Assembly: GCA_002431915.1 (NCBI GenBank)
Contig: DJEP01000006.1
Span: 5,612 to 33,031 of the forward strand
DNA length: 27,420 nt
Direction of reading: 5' to 3'
From: Lachnospiraceae bacterium UBA5895
GTDB taxonomy: Bacteria > Bacillota > Clostridia > Lachnospirales > Lachnospiraceae
Shown: positions 13,775-23,081 of the stretch, piece by piece
How the letters are laid out: each line of letters begins with the position of its first letter
How positions within the stretch are numbered: the first letter of the stretch is position 1
The notes under the pieces: model-generated
Database searches by the model: none
Told to the model about the DNA's origin: nothing
Seen by the model: the letters and a program-made list of their open reading frames with translations, nothing else
Program-made: the position numbers and the translations under genes

Positions 13775-14959
13775 TTAGTCCCTGTAATAAAGATCTCTGG
13801 TATATACTTTCTCTCTGACATCCTCCAGTTCCCTGTGATAACGGTTCGCCACGATCACATCCGCTTCCCGCTTGAACTGCTCCAGACTGCGTATGACTGG
13901 GCTGCCGTAGAAGGCATCTTCTTTCAGTTCCGGTTCATACAGCAGGATCCTTGCTCCTTTGAAACGTATTCGCTTCATAACGCCCTGAATACTGGATTGT
14001 CTGAAATTATCCGATCCTGTTTTCATGGTCAGCCGGTAGATGCCGATGACTTTTCCTTCCGCTCTCTGAAGAATACTGTCCGCGATGTGATCCTTGCGGG
14101 TACTGTTGGCGGACACGATGGCCTGGATCAGGTTCTGCGGAATATTTTCATAATTGGCAAGCAGCTGTTTCGTATCCTTGGGCAGACAGTAACCGCCGTA
14201 GCCGAAGGATGGATTGTTATACTGTATCCCGATCCTGGGATCGAGGCAGACCCCTTCGATGATATTGCGGCTCTCCAGTCCCCGCATCTCCGCATAGGTG
14301 TCCAGTTCATTGAAAAAGCTGACCCGCAGTGCCAGGTAAGTATTGGCGAACAGTTTTACCGCTTCCGCCTCCGTGGGATCCATGATCCGGCAGGGGATCT
14401 GCGTCTTTTTTGCCCCCGCGCACAACAGTCCCGCAAAGCGTTCCGCCTCCTCCATCATCCGGGCACTTTCTGCTGCCCCCACAAGGATCCGGGAGGGATA
14501 CAGATTGTCATACAATGCATGCCCCTCTCTTAAAAATTCCGGAGAAAACAGGATTCGGTCCGTATCGTATTTTTTCAGCAGCGATGCCGTATATCCCACC
14601 GGCACCGTGCTCTTAATAACAATGACCGCCTTCTCATTCACTCTCCGCACCGTCTCTATCACATTTTCCACGGAAGAGGTGTCAAAAAAGTGGATCTTCG
14701 GATCGTAATTTGTCGGTGTGGAGACGATGACGTATTCCGCCTCCCGGTACGCCGCTTCCCCGTCCAGCGTCGCCTGCAGATGCAGTCCGCCTCTCTGTAA
14801 ATATTCCTCAATCTCCGGATCCCGTATGGGGGATTGCCCGTGTTGCAGCATTTCCACCTTTTCCGGCACCACATCCACCGCCGTCACTTCATTGTCCCGG
14901 GCCAACAGCACTGCCAGCGACAGTCCCACATACCCGGTTCCCGCTACCGCGATCTTCAT
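13775..14959 (-). CDS. ugd: UDP-glucose 6-dehydrogenase
   Basis: This enzyme oxidises UDP-glucose twice with NAD+ to UDP-glucuronate, a precursor for acidic polysaccharides. The 394-aa product starts with the Rossmann motif GTGYVG (7-12), followed by KSTVPVGYT (116-124), SPEFLREG (139-146), and the catalytic Cys258 in GYGGYCLPKDTKQL. EAEAVKLFANTYLALRVSFFNEL is the central helix typical of the family. Length is normal for the short bacterial form. The start is clear (AAAGGAGAGG upstream), 15 bp after the flippase stop. It implies that the EPS contains glucuronic acid or a derived sugar. Confidence 0.95.
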   Translation of the reverse strand: MKIAVAGTGYVGLSLAVLLARDNEVTAVDVVPEKVEMLQHGQSPIRDPEIEEYLQRGGLHLQATLDGEAAYREAEYVIVSTPTNYDPKIHFFDTSSVENVIETVRRVNEKAVIVIKSTVPVGYTASLLKKYDTDRILFSPEFLREGHALYDNLYPSRILVGAAESARMMEEAERFAGLLCAGAKKTQIPCRIMDPTEAEAVKLFANTYLALRVSFFNELDTYAEMRGLESRNIIEGVCLDPRIGIQYNNPSFGYGGYCLPKDTKQLLANYENIPQNLIQAIVSANSTRKDHIADSILQRAEGKVIGIYRLTMKTGSDNFRQSSIQGVMKRIRFKGARILLYEPELKEDAFYGSPVIRSLEQFKREADVIVANRYHRELEDVREKVYTRDLYYRD

Positions 14960-14974
14960 ATCTCTTCCTCTCCT

Positions 14975-16480
14975 TTACACCCTGATGGCAAATAACTGCC
15001 TGAACTCCTTCCTGCCGCCGTAACACAACAGGAAGATGCCGTTGGACACTGCCACACATAATATTCCCCTCTGCAGCAATCCGACGATACTGTCCGCCGC
15101 AATCTGACTGCATATCTGATACGTCAAAATACAATTCGCCAGTGTCACGATGCCATAGAATCCGATGGTTCCCAGATACCCCCTGTAATCTTCTCCCGCA
15201 AACAGGGTCGTAAACAGATTATGTAACAGCCAGGGCATTCCCACAATCAGCGTGGACACTACCGTAGACAGAATCACCCCGTAGAGTCCCAAAGGACGCA
15301 CCAGCAGCAGATTTAATCCAAGATTCACTCCCGCCGTCATCAGTGTCCGGAACCGGTCCCTGTGCCAGATCCCGGCAGCATCCTTGTAGGCATTGAACAG
15401 CTGGTTGAACTCGTAGATAAAATAGTAAATGCAGAAACACACCACGATCTGCACAGGCAGGATCCCTTCCTCCCCAATCCACAGCTTCATAAAAGGCTGC
15501 AGCAGACATAACAGTCCGCAGGTGCCGAATCCGGCGGTCCAGGCGATGAATGCGGTAAGCTTCCGGAAGTCCTTATAATTTTTCTCCCGGCTCTCCGTCA
15601 GAATACTGTTCCCGATTCCTGCGAGGCAGGCTGTGAAAAATACGCCCACCATCCCGATCAGGGAAGTGATGATATAGTAATAATTCTGATAGACTGCCAG
15701 TACGGTAAGTCCCAGGAACGCGGAGATGACCACGGAGTCTGCGCTGCCCACAATGACCGCTCCGACCTTCGAGGTGAACAGATCCCGGATCTTACCGCGG
15801 ATCTCCCTCTCCGTCTGCTCCGATACTTTTCCCCGGGGAATATATTCCGGATATTTTCTCTTCGCCACCACCGCCGTACACAGATTCGTCAGGATCTGCG
15901 CCCCCAGTGCCGCCGCCAGATACCGGTAATAATTCCCGGCATACAATAAAAGCATTGCCTGCACCGCATACTGGAGCGTCCGTACCGACAGATCCACCTT
16001 GCTGACCAGGTCCCCCCGCTGATGGGCGGTCAGCAGACTGTTTTTATACCCGAAGAGCCAGTAACTTACGACACAGGCTCCCAGATGCAGCAGATACAGC
16101 ACATACAGATTCATTCCCGCAGGAACACTGTCCGCCCGTACCAGATACGGTAAAAATGGAAGTAACAGCATGCCCATTCCGAGAATACACAGACCGATAC
16201 AGCGGTAGTACCTGCGATACAATAACAACAGTCCGCAGATCTCTTCCGCATCCCCTTTTGCAATAGGGGCATACATACTGTAGACCAGCGCACTCCCCAC
16301 TCCCAGTTCCGCCAGGTTCAATATCTGTAACAGGGAGGTAAACAGGCTGTTCAGACCCAGGTATTCCATGCCCAGGCTTCGGATCAGTAATGTCCGCATG
16401 ATAAAAGGAATCAGGATCTGGTATCCCTTCAGCAGCCCTCCGAAGATCACATTGCGAAATGCATTCCGGGTTCTTCCCAT
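14975..16480 (-). CDS. wzx: Wzx-type polysaccharide flippase (MOP superfamily)
   Basis: The 501-aa product is an integral membrane protein with about 12-14 hydrophobic helices, beginning GRTRNAFRNVIFGGLLKGYQILIPFIMRT, the usual Wzx/RfbX N-terminus, and containing RSLGMEYLGLNSLFTSLLQILNLAELGVGSAL. It should flip the undecaprenyl-linked repeat unit across the membrane. A longer frame opens at 16561, but it would overlap most of the end of the pyruvyl transferase; ATG 16480 (MGRTRN) lies 1 bp after that gene's stop and 12 nt after GGAAGGG. An ATG at 16492 is an alternative. No other flippase is present in the window. Confidence 0.9.
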   Translation of the reverse strand: MGRTRNAFRNVIFGGLLKGYQILIPFIMRTLLIRSLGMEYLGLNSLFTSLLQILNLAELGVGSALVYSMYAPIAKGDAEEICGLLLLYRRYYRCIGLCILGMGMLLLPFLPYLVRADSVPAGMNLYVLYLLHLGACVVSYWLFGYKNSLLTAHQRGDLVSKVDLSVRTLQYAVQAMLLLYAGNYYRYLAAALGAQILTNLCTAVVAKRKYPEYIPRGKVSEQTEREIRGKIRDLFTSKVGAVIVGSADSVVISAFLGLTVLAVYQNYYYIITSLIGMVGVFFTACLAGIGNSILTESREKNYKDFRKLTAFIAWTAGFGTCGLLCLLQPFMKLWIGEEGILPVQIVVCFCIYYFIYEFNQLFNAYKDAAGIWHRDRFRTLMTAGVNLGLNLLLVRPLGLYGVILSTVVSTLIVGMPWLLHNLFTTLFAGEDYRGYLGTIGFYGIVTLANCILTYQICSQIAADSIVGLLQRGILCVAVSNGIFLLCYGGRKEFRQLFAIRV

Positions 16481-16481
16481 A

Positions 16482-17324
16482 TCAATAACCATCCCTTCCG
16501 GTTCCCTGGCGGATCCACAGATCATAGGGGAAGCTTTGCAGAAGTCCTTCCCTGAGTTCATTCAGTTGGGGCAGTTCCATGGGCTCCGTCTCCTTCGCCT
16601 CCGCCAGTGACACCGCAGACCGCACCTCATATCTGCCGGTGGCGAAATACCAGTCGTAGTATTTCAACAGCTCTTCTTCCATGCCCTGCCGTAAAAATAC
16701 CGCCGGAACCCCATAGCTCTCCGCCAAAATAATTCCATGTAACGAAGAGGAGTATACCACCTCGGCCTCTAATATTTTGTCGAGAAACGTCCGGTAATCT
16801 CCGGTTCGTATGGAAAGTCTGTCATCTCCTGTCGTTTTCCGCTTCATATAGTGGTCGATCACCACATATTTTTTCCTTTTCTCCGGTCGTCTGCCGGGAT
16901 AGATCAGAGGCAGCAATATAGCAGGATCCCCGTATATCTGCGGGCAGGTATAGCCGTTCTCCCGAAGCACCTGTGCCGTAATGGGACCTCTGACTGCCCG
17001 GATATCCAGTTTCCTGTAATTTTTCTGCAGGGCAATCCTCCCCACATGGCCGAAAGAATTGACGCCGCTTCCCCAGATCACGGCATCGAAGATCCCCAGT
17101 CCCAGCACCGAACCGATGGTCATGAGATGGCAGGGATTTGCCGCCTCCCTGGACAAATCCAGCCCCAGACGGTGTAGCATCCATCCGGTCACCACCGGTG
17201 CCAGCAGATCTCCCAGATTCTCGCTGAAATTCCAGTACTCCAGATTCACTCTGTTGCGGTCCGCTTTTCTTCCGTCTAAGGTCCTCCGGTTCCTGAGACT
17301 CCCGATCTGTTTTGTCAGTTCCAT
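16482..17324 (-). CDS. Polysaccharide pyruvyl transferase family protein
   Basis: The 280-aa protein belongs to the PS_pyruv_trans family, which adds pyruvate ketals (or acts on related acceptors) to sugar residues of surface polymers using phosphoenolpyruvate. Supporting motifs are NFSENLGDLLAPVV near the N-terminus, AVIWGSGVNSFG, RAVRGPITAQVLRENGY, YGDPAILLPLIY and the C-terminal signature SSSLHGIILAESYGVPAVFL. A start at 17354 is possible, but ATG 17324 has GGGGGAAG just before it and lies 20 bp after the preceding gene, so it is preferred. It ends 1 bp before the flippase start. Pyruvylation would add negative charge alongside glucuronate. Confidence 0.9.
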   Translation of the reverse strand: MELTKQIGSLRNRRTLDGRKADRNRVNLEYWNFSENLGDLLAPVVTGWMLHRLGLDLSREAANPCHLMTIGSVLGLGIFDAVIWGSGVNSFGHVGRIALQKNYRKLDIRAVRGPITAQVLRENGYTCPQIYGDPAILLPLIYPGRRPEKRKKYVVIDHYMKRKTTGDDRLSIRTGDYRTFLDKILEAEVVYSSSLHGIILAESYGVPAVFLRQGMEEELLKYYDWYFATGRYEVRSAVSLAEAKETEPMELPQLNELREGLLQSFPYDLWIRQGTGRDGY

Positions 17325-17344
17325 GTTCTTCCCCCATTTCCCCA

Positions 17345-18352
17345 CTATCGCCATCGATACAGCTCATCCAACATAAAAAAGTTCCTGTGCAGCAAAAGCC
17401 CCCGCAGCACTCTCCGCCGCCCGGTGGCACGATACTCCCGCAGGGCATTCTGCAGGTGCTCGGATGCCCCGATCCGTTCCAGTTCCGTGCGCTTCTGCTG
17501 CCTGTCATACCCGGAATCCCGGTAGATCTTATGTAGAAACATCAGGCTTTTCCCCACGAAATACGCATCGATCTCATCATACAGCGCCTCTTCCGCCCCC
17601 AGTCTGTCAAAACAGCGTCTGGCGCAGTCCCGGAAATACAGAAGTGCCTCATAATAATTGGCGTGGAACCGGTTCACCAGATTGTCCTCTTTCTTGTAAT
17701 GGTAGCAATACAATGTCCTGGGAAGCACACAGATCCTGTGGCACCGCTCCAGCACCTGCATGGAAAACGCCATATCCTCACAGATGGCATATTCCTCCCC
17801 GAAGAAAATACCATTCTCCGTAAGGAGGCTTCGCAAAATCAACTTGTTCCAGGGCGGATTAAAAAATTCCTGACGGAAATCCACAAGAAACCTCTCCCGC
17901 AGATACGCTGCTCCTCCACCGCAAAAAAACTTTTCGGGAAGGTTATCCACCGTTTCTCCGGAATGCTCCACATAATAGGTAAATCCACACACTACCATAT
18001 CCGCGCTCTGTCCGGATGCCTCCCGGTACAGTTCCGCCAGAGTCTCCGGAACCAGCGTATCATCACTGTCCGCAAAATACAGATATTCTCCCCTGGCCTT
18101 ACGGATGCCCAGATTCCTGGCACTGCTGACACCGCCGTTTTGCTTATGATATGCCCGGATTCTCGAATCTTCCTGTGACAGTCTGTCACATAATGCCCCG
18201 GATGCATCCCCGCTTCCGTCATCCACAAGCAGCAGCTCCCATTCCGTAAAGCTCTGCCCCAAAATGCTGTCCACACAGGTCTGTAACACCGCTTCCGCAT
18301 TGTACACCGGTACTACGATACTGATTTTTGTCTGAGTTTTATATTCTGTCAT
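17345..18352 (-). CDS. GT2 family glycosyltransferase
   Basis: The 335-aa GT-A enzyme has the N-terminal catalytic domain ISIVVPVYNAE, LLVDDGSGD (DDG 44-46), GGVSSARNLGI and the metal-binding DSDD (95-98). A later NPPWNKLILRSLL and EDMAFSMQVLERC fit the EpsJ/CpsI-type subgroup; ED is a probable catalytic base region. The C-terminal third is helical and basic. It would add one sugar of the EPS repeat unit at the cytoplasmic face. The start has GGAG five bases upstream and overlaps the GT4 gene by 14 bp. Donor and linkage cannot be assigned. Confidence 0.93.
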   Translation of the reverse strand: MTEYKTQTKISIVVPVYNAEAVLQTCVDSILGQSFTEWELLLVDDGSGDASGALCDRLSQEDSRIRAYHKQNGGVSSARNLGIRKARGEYLYFADSDDTLVPETLAELYREASGQSADMVVCGFTYYVEHSGETVDNLPEKFFCGGGAAYLRERFLVDFRQEFFNPPWNKLILRSLLTENGIFFGEEYAICEDMAFSMQVLERCHRICVLPRTLYCYHYKKEDNLVNRFHANYYEALLYFRDCARRCFDRLGAEEALYDEIDAYFVGKSLMFLHKIYRDSGYDRQQKRTELERIGASEHLQNALREYRATGRRRVLRGLLLHRNFFMLDELYRWR

Positions 18353-19463
18353 GTTGCTCCATCACACTGCAGATCCTCTGCGCTACCCGGTCCCAGGAAT
18401 ATTCTTCCAGGTACCTTCCCTTGCGTGCCTCCACTTCTTCCCGGTATCCGGGATTATTTAAGACCTCCCACAATACCTCTGCCAGTTCTCCCGCATCTTC
18501 CCCGGAAAACAATCTGCCGGTACGACCGTCCTCGATGATCTCCCGCATGGCGAACCTGTCCCTGCCGATACAGGGCAGTCCGTAGGTAAGAGCTTCCGCA
18601 AATACCAGTCCGTAGGCTTCAAAATAAGACGGCATACAGAACACATCGCACAGGTTATAATATTCTGCCAGTTCCTCCGACTTCAGATCTCCCAACAGAT
18701 GAATACCGCATAATTCCTTCTCATCCGTAGAGATTTTGCTGTCTCGCAGAGTTCTCAGGATGTCTTCCCCCGAGGCTCCCGCCAGGTACAATTCCGCCTC
18801 CGGCAGGTATTTTTTCTTAAGGATGCCATAAGCCTGTACCACCAGCAGTCCGCCTTTTCGCAGGAAACTGCGTCCCACGAAGAGGATCCGGCGACCTTCC
18901 TTTTTCCCCGGGCGGATACCGGCGGCATTCACATTGATGCCGCCTCCCACCGCATATACCTTCTCCCCGGGAAGCCCGCACTCCTCTGTCAGGAAATCCC
19001 TAAGCCACCTGCTCATGGTAAATACCGCCTCACTGTTTCGGTACACGGCAAGCTGCGAAGCTGCACGGCGTTTAAGTTCCTCCACCGCTACCCCGTCATA
19101 CTCGCAATACCGGTAGCTTACCGGGTCATGTTCCGCAAGCCACAGAATTGCCGCCACGGAAAGATCCTGATAGATATAGGAACTGTAGCGGTCTCCCATA
19201 GGGAAATCTCCGAATTGAAAGGTCTTTATTTTCTCCCGCTTTCCAGGACAGGCTCTGATACGCAGGCGGTCCCACAGGGGCGGAGCCGGCACCAGCCCCT
19301 TTTTTCGTATCTTCCGCAACACCTTCCGGTACAGAGGATCGGAGAGCGCGAAATCCCGGATCGTTACATAATGTTCCATCGCCTGCCGCAGGGACCACGC
19401 CGTTCCCGACCAGGTTCTCTTTTTGTCTTTATACCACAGGCATACATACAGTACTTCTTCCAT
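18339..19463 (-). CDS. GT4 family glycosyltransferase
   Basis: The 374-aa product is a GT-B fold retaining enzyme. The C-terminal half shows ILFVGRSFLRKGG, AELYLAGASGEDILR, GIHLLGDLKSEELAEYYNLCDVFCMPSYFEAYGLVFAEAL (the E-x7-E motif of GT4 lies in EAYGLVFAE) and GLPCIGRDRFAMREIIEDGRTG. It should transfer a nucleotide-activated sugar in repeat unit assembly. The start at 19463 is preceded by GAGAGGA. It lies between the secreted beta-helix gene (34 bp gap) and a GT2 gene (14 bp overlap). Specificity is not readable. Confidence 0.93.
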   Translation of the reverse strand: MEEVLYVCLWYKDKKRTWSGTAWSLRQAMEHYVTIRDFALSDPLYRKVLRKIRKKGLVPAPPLWDRLRIRACPGKREKIKTFQFGDFPMGDRYSSYIYQDLSVAAILWLAEHDPVSYRYCEYDGVAVEELKRRAASQLAVYRNSEAVFTMSRWLRDFLTEECGLPGEKVYAVGGGINVNAAGIRPGKKEGRRILFVGRSFLRKGGLLVVQAYGILKKKYLPEAELYLAGASGEDILRTLRDSKISTDEKELCGIHLLGDLKSEELAEYYNLCDVFCMPSYFEAYGLVFAEALTYGLPCIGRDRFAMREIIEDGRTGRLFSGEDAGELAEVLWEVLNNPGYREEVEARKGRYLEEYSWDRVAQRICSVMEQHDRI

Positions 19464-19497
19464 AATTGTCCTCTCATAATTCTTTTTTCATTTCCCG

Positions 19498-20679
19498 TTA
19501 TCTGTCTTTTTTATCCGCATACAGAGCGATCTGTGTGCACCCGTCCGTGATGTCATAGCACACTGCCCACCGGGCTTTCGGTACCGTCACATCGATATCA
19601 AAAGGAAAATCCGCAAAGGTCATATCTGCTGTCCGCTCTCCATAAGGCGGGCATGCCGGGACAGTTTTCTGAAATGTCTCCGTAGGTGTCACGATTAGAA
19701 GTGTCCGTTCTATAGCAGTATCGTTGGTTACACTGAAATGGATCTGCCCCTCTTCGTCTTTAAATCTGCTTCCCACATACAGCATATCCGTGGTGGTTAT
19801 ATTTTCCATCGTGACCCCTTCGCTGACATTCCGGTGGTAGAACGTGCCGTACCGCGCCGCTTCCCCTATGGCAATATTACATAGCGTCACATTTTCCAGG
19901 GTATAGTCTTTTTTCACCAGCGTGTACACGGCGTAACCGCCTCCGTTGAGGATGCAGTTGGTAAAATAGATATCCTTCGCACCGCTTCTCTCCGGTGCGA
20001 TCATCAGACAGGCATTCACATAGCTGCCGCCACCGGGAAGTGCCGGTACTTCGAATCTGCAGTTGTCGAAAGAAATATTCTCCGCCGCAAGAGACGGATA
20101 GCCGAAGATCTGCACGCCGTCGGAATGCACCGTCTCCCTGCTGTCCGGATGCGCCAGATCCGCGATATAGCAATCTCTGAGCGACACATTGCGGTAAGGA
20201 TTCACCGCATCCCCACTGCTGCCTCCCAGTCTGCACCGGTAGAACGCGGCATTACTGCCATGGAAATTCCGCAGGGTACAGTCCTCGAAGACATAACGGA
20301 TCTTCGCATCCTCACGCCCCGTGGTCACTGCATCGAACCGGCAGTTCCGAAAGGTCACCACCGTCTCTTCCGTGATCTTATTCTCATTGACCATCAGCAG
20401 AGAATACTTGGAGAAATCCATATTTTCCACTGCGATGTCTCTCACTGCCGTCTTATTGCGATAGACCAGATCCAGCACCAGCTGTCCTCCCGCTCCGATC
20501 CGGTATTGGATTCCTCCGTAGGTTCCTTCCTCTGTGATCTTCACAAGTTCCGCATCTGTATTCCTTCCGGTACCCACTCCGGTGTTGAATCTGTCCGGAA
20601 TCTCTCTTCCCGCTGCCCGGGCAGTCTCTCCCATGCCGATTACAAGTAACAGTCCCAGAAGCAGAATCATTTTTCGCAT
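19498..20679 (-). CDS. Secreted right-handed beta-helix protein
   Basis: The 393-aa protein has a clear signal peptide (MRKMILLLGLLLVIG, cleavage probably after ARA near residue 22). The body has repeated short strands with stacked aromatic, Asn and Cys residues: VTFRNCRFDAV, YVFEDCTLRNF, AAFYRCRLGG, VSLRDCYIADL, ISFDNCRFEV, IYFTNCILNGG, VTLCNIAIG. These N/D-C-x-[FLI] turns are typical of parallel beta-helix (pectate-lyase-like) proteins. A C-terminal beta domain follows after about residue 290. It may be a polysaccharide lyase, hydrolase or carbohydrate-modifying enzyme acting on the polymer outside the cell; VHSDGVQIFGYP is a candidate active-site region. The location between the polymerase and a GT4 gene supports a role in EPS trimming or release, without proof. 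Confidence 0.8.
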   Translation of the reverse strand: MRKMILLLGLLLVIGMGETARAAGREIPDRFNTGVGTGRNTDAELVKITEEGTYGGIQYRIGAGGQLVLDLVYRNKTAVRDIAVENMDFSKYSLLMVNENKITEETVVTFRNCRFDAVTTGREDAKIRYVFEDCTLRNFHGSNAAFYRCRLGGSSGDAVNPYRNVSLRDCYIADLAHPDSRETVHSDGVQIFGYPSLAAENISFDNCRFEVPALPGGGSYVNACLMIAPERSGAKDIYFTNCILNGGGYAVYTLVKKDYTLENVTLCNIAIGEAARYGTFYHRNVSEGVTMENITTTDMLYVGSRFKDEEGQIHFSVTNDTAIERTLLIVTPTETFQKTVPACPPYGERTADMTFADFPFDIDVTVPKARWAVCYDITDGCTQIALYADKKDR

Positions 20680-20711
20680 ATTCGTTTCCTTTTTCTACAC
20701 ATTCTCTCTAT

Positions 20712-22121
20712 TTACCTTATGTATCTGCACTTCTCTTCGTGTGGCGGATCCGCCTCTTTTTCCGAATTTTCTGTGGAAAATATCAAAAACAGCGCCAGGG
20801 GAAGATAGGCATACTTGATGGACTGCAGCGTATCCATCCACCATAGATTCAGAAAATACCCACAGACTGCCAGTGCCATGCAGGCTGCTATCCTGTCCTT
20901 TCCCCGGATCCACCTTCGTACCATCCCAAGGACCGCCTGCAGGATCAGCAGACAATAAACGATCAGTCCCGGATAACCGTAGCGGATATAATTTGCCACA
21001 TAGAAATTGTCGATGGAATGAATCGTGGCACCTCCCGGAATATACCAGGAGAAATGATATCCCGATCCCTGCCCCAGCCAGGGATTCAGCCAGTCCACCG
21101 TGAAGATCTGAAGCAGTGCATCCCGGTAGGAAGCACTGTTGGCAAGGGAGGTACTGTCCACCCCGTAGCGGACTGCCATGGAGGTTCCAAACATCTCATC
21201 CACCACAGTACTTAACTGCAGCAGAATATAATGTCCCGGCGCCGAATTGGGAAACAGCAGTGCCAGTCCCAGGATCAAAAAGCCCACCGGCAGCACCGTA
21301 AAAAGCAGTCGCTTCCTCTGGGCTCCCGGTGCCAGAAGACATAACAGCAGCAGTTCCAGCCCCATGACCGCCAGGGTGGAACGGGATCCTGTCAGGAACA
21401 CGTTCACGATAACCAGCAGTATCAGCGGCAGATGCCTGAATACAGTAAACTTGCGGCTTTTTTCATCGATGCACAAAAGCGGCAGCCCGGAGATCAGGAT
21501 CAGACCATACGCCAGGGAATGATTCGCCGGTCCCATGATCCGGTACGAACCGGAGCGGATCATCCCTCCGGTATACAGTCCCGGAATCGTCTCCAAATAG
21601 GCAAAAGGTGTCCTGCCCATCCCCGCTTCCACGATTCCGAGCAGGCATAACCCCAAAAGCATCCGCCGGAAAAGCATCAGATACCCGTCGCTCCCCAGAT
21701 ATTCCCGCAGCACGTAGACCACCAGAAATAGCGCCAGCAGTTCAATCAACGGATAGAGAAACGTGCCGATGTGTCCCCGGAGCACCCCGGTATAAAAACA
21801 GATCCCCAGATACCCTGCCATCACAGGCCACAATCTACAGGTCCTCACTCCCTCCCAGAATACTTTTTTTCGGGACTCCTTACTCAGAATAAAAAGTCCA
21901 AGCAGTACGATCAGCATCCGCTGTGCCGTCATGTCGAAGCCCGGCAGCCGGACTCCGAAATACTGCGGCAGCATATAATAGGTGATCAGGAAAGCCACCG
22001 ACAGTGTCCTTCCCAGGTCTCTTTCGCCACAGGTCTCGAGATACCGGCTGCCGCTCTGCCACCTGCCACGGATGCCGATTCTGTGTGTGTGTTCCACCAG
22101 ATATCTGCTCATTGCCCTCAT
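20712..22121 (-). CDS. wzy: Wzy-type polysaccharide polymerase / O-antigen ligase family
   Basis: The 469-aa multipass protein has about 10-12 hydrophobic helices. Family-like features are VNVFLTGSRSTLAVMGLELLLLC in a mid helix, a long extracytoplasmic loop (about 290-380) with WLGQGSGYHFSWY, and the closing IDNFYVANYIRYGYPGLIVYCLLILQ typical of Wzy_C proteins. It would polymerise repeat units outside the membrane. The ATG at 22121 overlaps the preceding stop by 4 bp; ATG 22112 (MSRYLVEH) has a better-placed AGAGGATGAGG and may be the real start. Sequence identity among Wzy proteins is low, so the assignment rests on topology and context. Confidence 0.85.
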   Translation of the reverse strand: MRAMSRYLVEHTHRIGIRGRWQSGSRYLETCGERDLGRTLSVAFLITYYMLPQYFGVRLPGFDMTAQRMLIVLLGLFILSKESRKKVFWEGVRTCRLWPVMAGYLGICFYTGVLRGHIGTFLYPLIELLALFLVVYVLREYLGSDGYLMLFRRMLLGLCLLGIVEAGMGRTPFAYLETIPGLYTGGMIRSGSYRIMGPANHSLAYGLILISGLPLLCIDEKSRKFTVFRHLPLILLVIVNVFLTGSRSTLAVMGLELLLLCLLAPGAQRKRLLFTVLPVGFLILGLALLFPNSAPGHYILLQLSTVVDEMFGTSMAVRYGVDSTSLANSASYRDALLQIFTVDWLNPWLGQGSGYHFSWYIPGGATIHSIDNFYVANYIRYGYPGLIVYCLLILQAVLGMVRRWIRGKDRIAACMALAVCGYFLNLWWMDTLQSIKYAYLPLALFLIFSTENSEKEADPPHEEKCRYIR

Positions 22122-23047
22122 CCTCTGACTGCCATAGCGAATTCCACCGGTATGGACTTTTTACTGTGATAACAATCTCGGTATACTAAAATCAGTGGTA
22201 GAATATTTCGCAATTTTTTACGTTCCATTAATTCAATGCGAAGTGTGGTTGCCTGGATATTGCGCATAAGAAGCTTTCTTGTCTCCTCCGGCATCCCCAG
22301 ATCCGTGGCAAATTTTAGCGTCGCCTCATGGCTTTTGCGCAATGCCCGGAAAAAGTCGATCCGCTTCTCCAGATCCCGCATTTTCCGCTTGGACACATTG
22401 CCTGAATGCATCCTTCTTCGCAGTGTCACGCTGTGAAAGATATAACACCCGTCCATGCACAGTGCCAGTTTCCAGGCATATTCGTCGTGGGCCCAGCCGG
22501 GATACCAGTACTTTTTTGTCTTTTCCAGAAATGCTCTTCGCAGGCACATGGTACAGCCCTCACTGCCGATGAAAATATTCGCCGGGCAAAAGGTGACATG
22601 CTCCAGACTCCCATCGTTCCGAAAGCTTCTTAATACCCGCCTGCTGATTCCCGGGGCATCGGGATCTGTGGTAAACGGTGTAAACTCTGACCCCAGTACC
22701 TGGATTCCCCCATTGTTTTCCATCTGTTCCACCATTTTCTCCACCCGGTCCGGTTCCCAGATGTCGTCCTGGTCACAGAAAAACACGTATTCTCCGTCTG
22801 TCTCTTCCACCGCCTCCCGGAAATTCTCCGCATACCCCAGCCTCTCTTCATTGCGGATAAGCCGCCATGCCGGTGCCAGCCGGTATTCCGCAAGATACCC
22901 CTCGATCAGTTCCACCGTATTGTCCGTCGATGCATCATCCCGCAGGATGACCTGATCCGGCGAAAGCGACTGCTGCCTGATGGAGTCCAGCTGCTCTCTT
23001 AAGAACCTGCTTCCGTTACAGGTCGCCATAGCTACCGATATCTTCAT
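22118..23047 (-). CDS. GT2 family glycosyltransferase, rhamnosyltransferase-like
   Basis: The 309-aa enzyme opens KISVAMATCNGSRFLREQLDSI, then VILRDDASTDNTVELI (DDAS) and YVFFCDQDDIWEPDRVE, the DQDD-W pattern of the subgroup that includes many putative rhamnosyltransferases. WYPGWAHDEYAWKLALC and a basic helical C-terminus follow. ATG 23047 has GGGGAGAGAAG upstream; the longer frame from 23125 runs into the preceding gene and is not needed. The stop overlaps the polymerase start. It would add one repeat-unit sugar, and a rhamnose donor is only suggested by subgroup. Confidence 0.92.
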   Translation of the reverse strand: MKISVAMATCNGSRFLREQLDSIRQQSLSPDQVILRDDASTDNTVELIEGYLAEYRLAPAWRLIRNEERLGYAENFREAVEETDGEYVFFCDQDDIWEPDRVEKMVEQMENNGGIQVLGSEFTPFTTDPDAPGISRRVLRSFRNDGSLEHVTFCPANIFIGSEGCTMCLRRAFLEKTKKYWYPGWAHDEYAWKLALCMDGCYIFHSVTLRRRMHSGNVSKRKMRDLEKRIDFFRALRKSHEATLKFATDLGMPEETRKLLMRNIQATTLRIELMERKKLRNILPLILVYRDCYHSKKSIPVEFAMAVRG

Positions 23048-23081
23048 ATTTTGTCTTCTCTCCCCTTTTTCTGATTGTGCC

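Noticed and set aside
13835..14533. 232-aa rightward frame opposite UDP-glucose dehydrogenase
   Set aside because: It is a shadow of a strongly conserved gene and has no domain or ribosome binding site.
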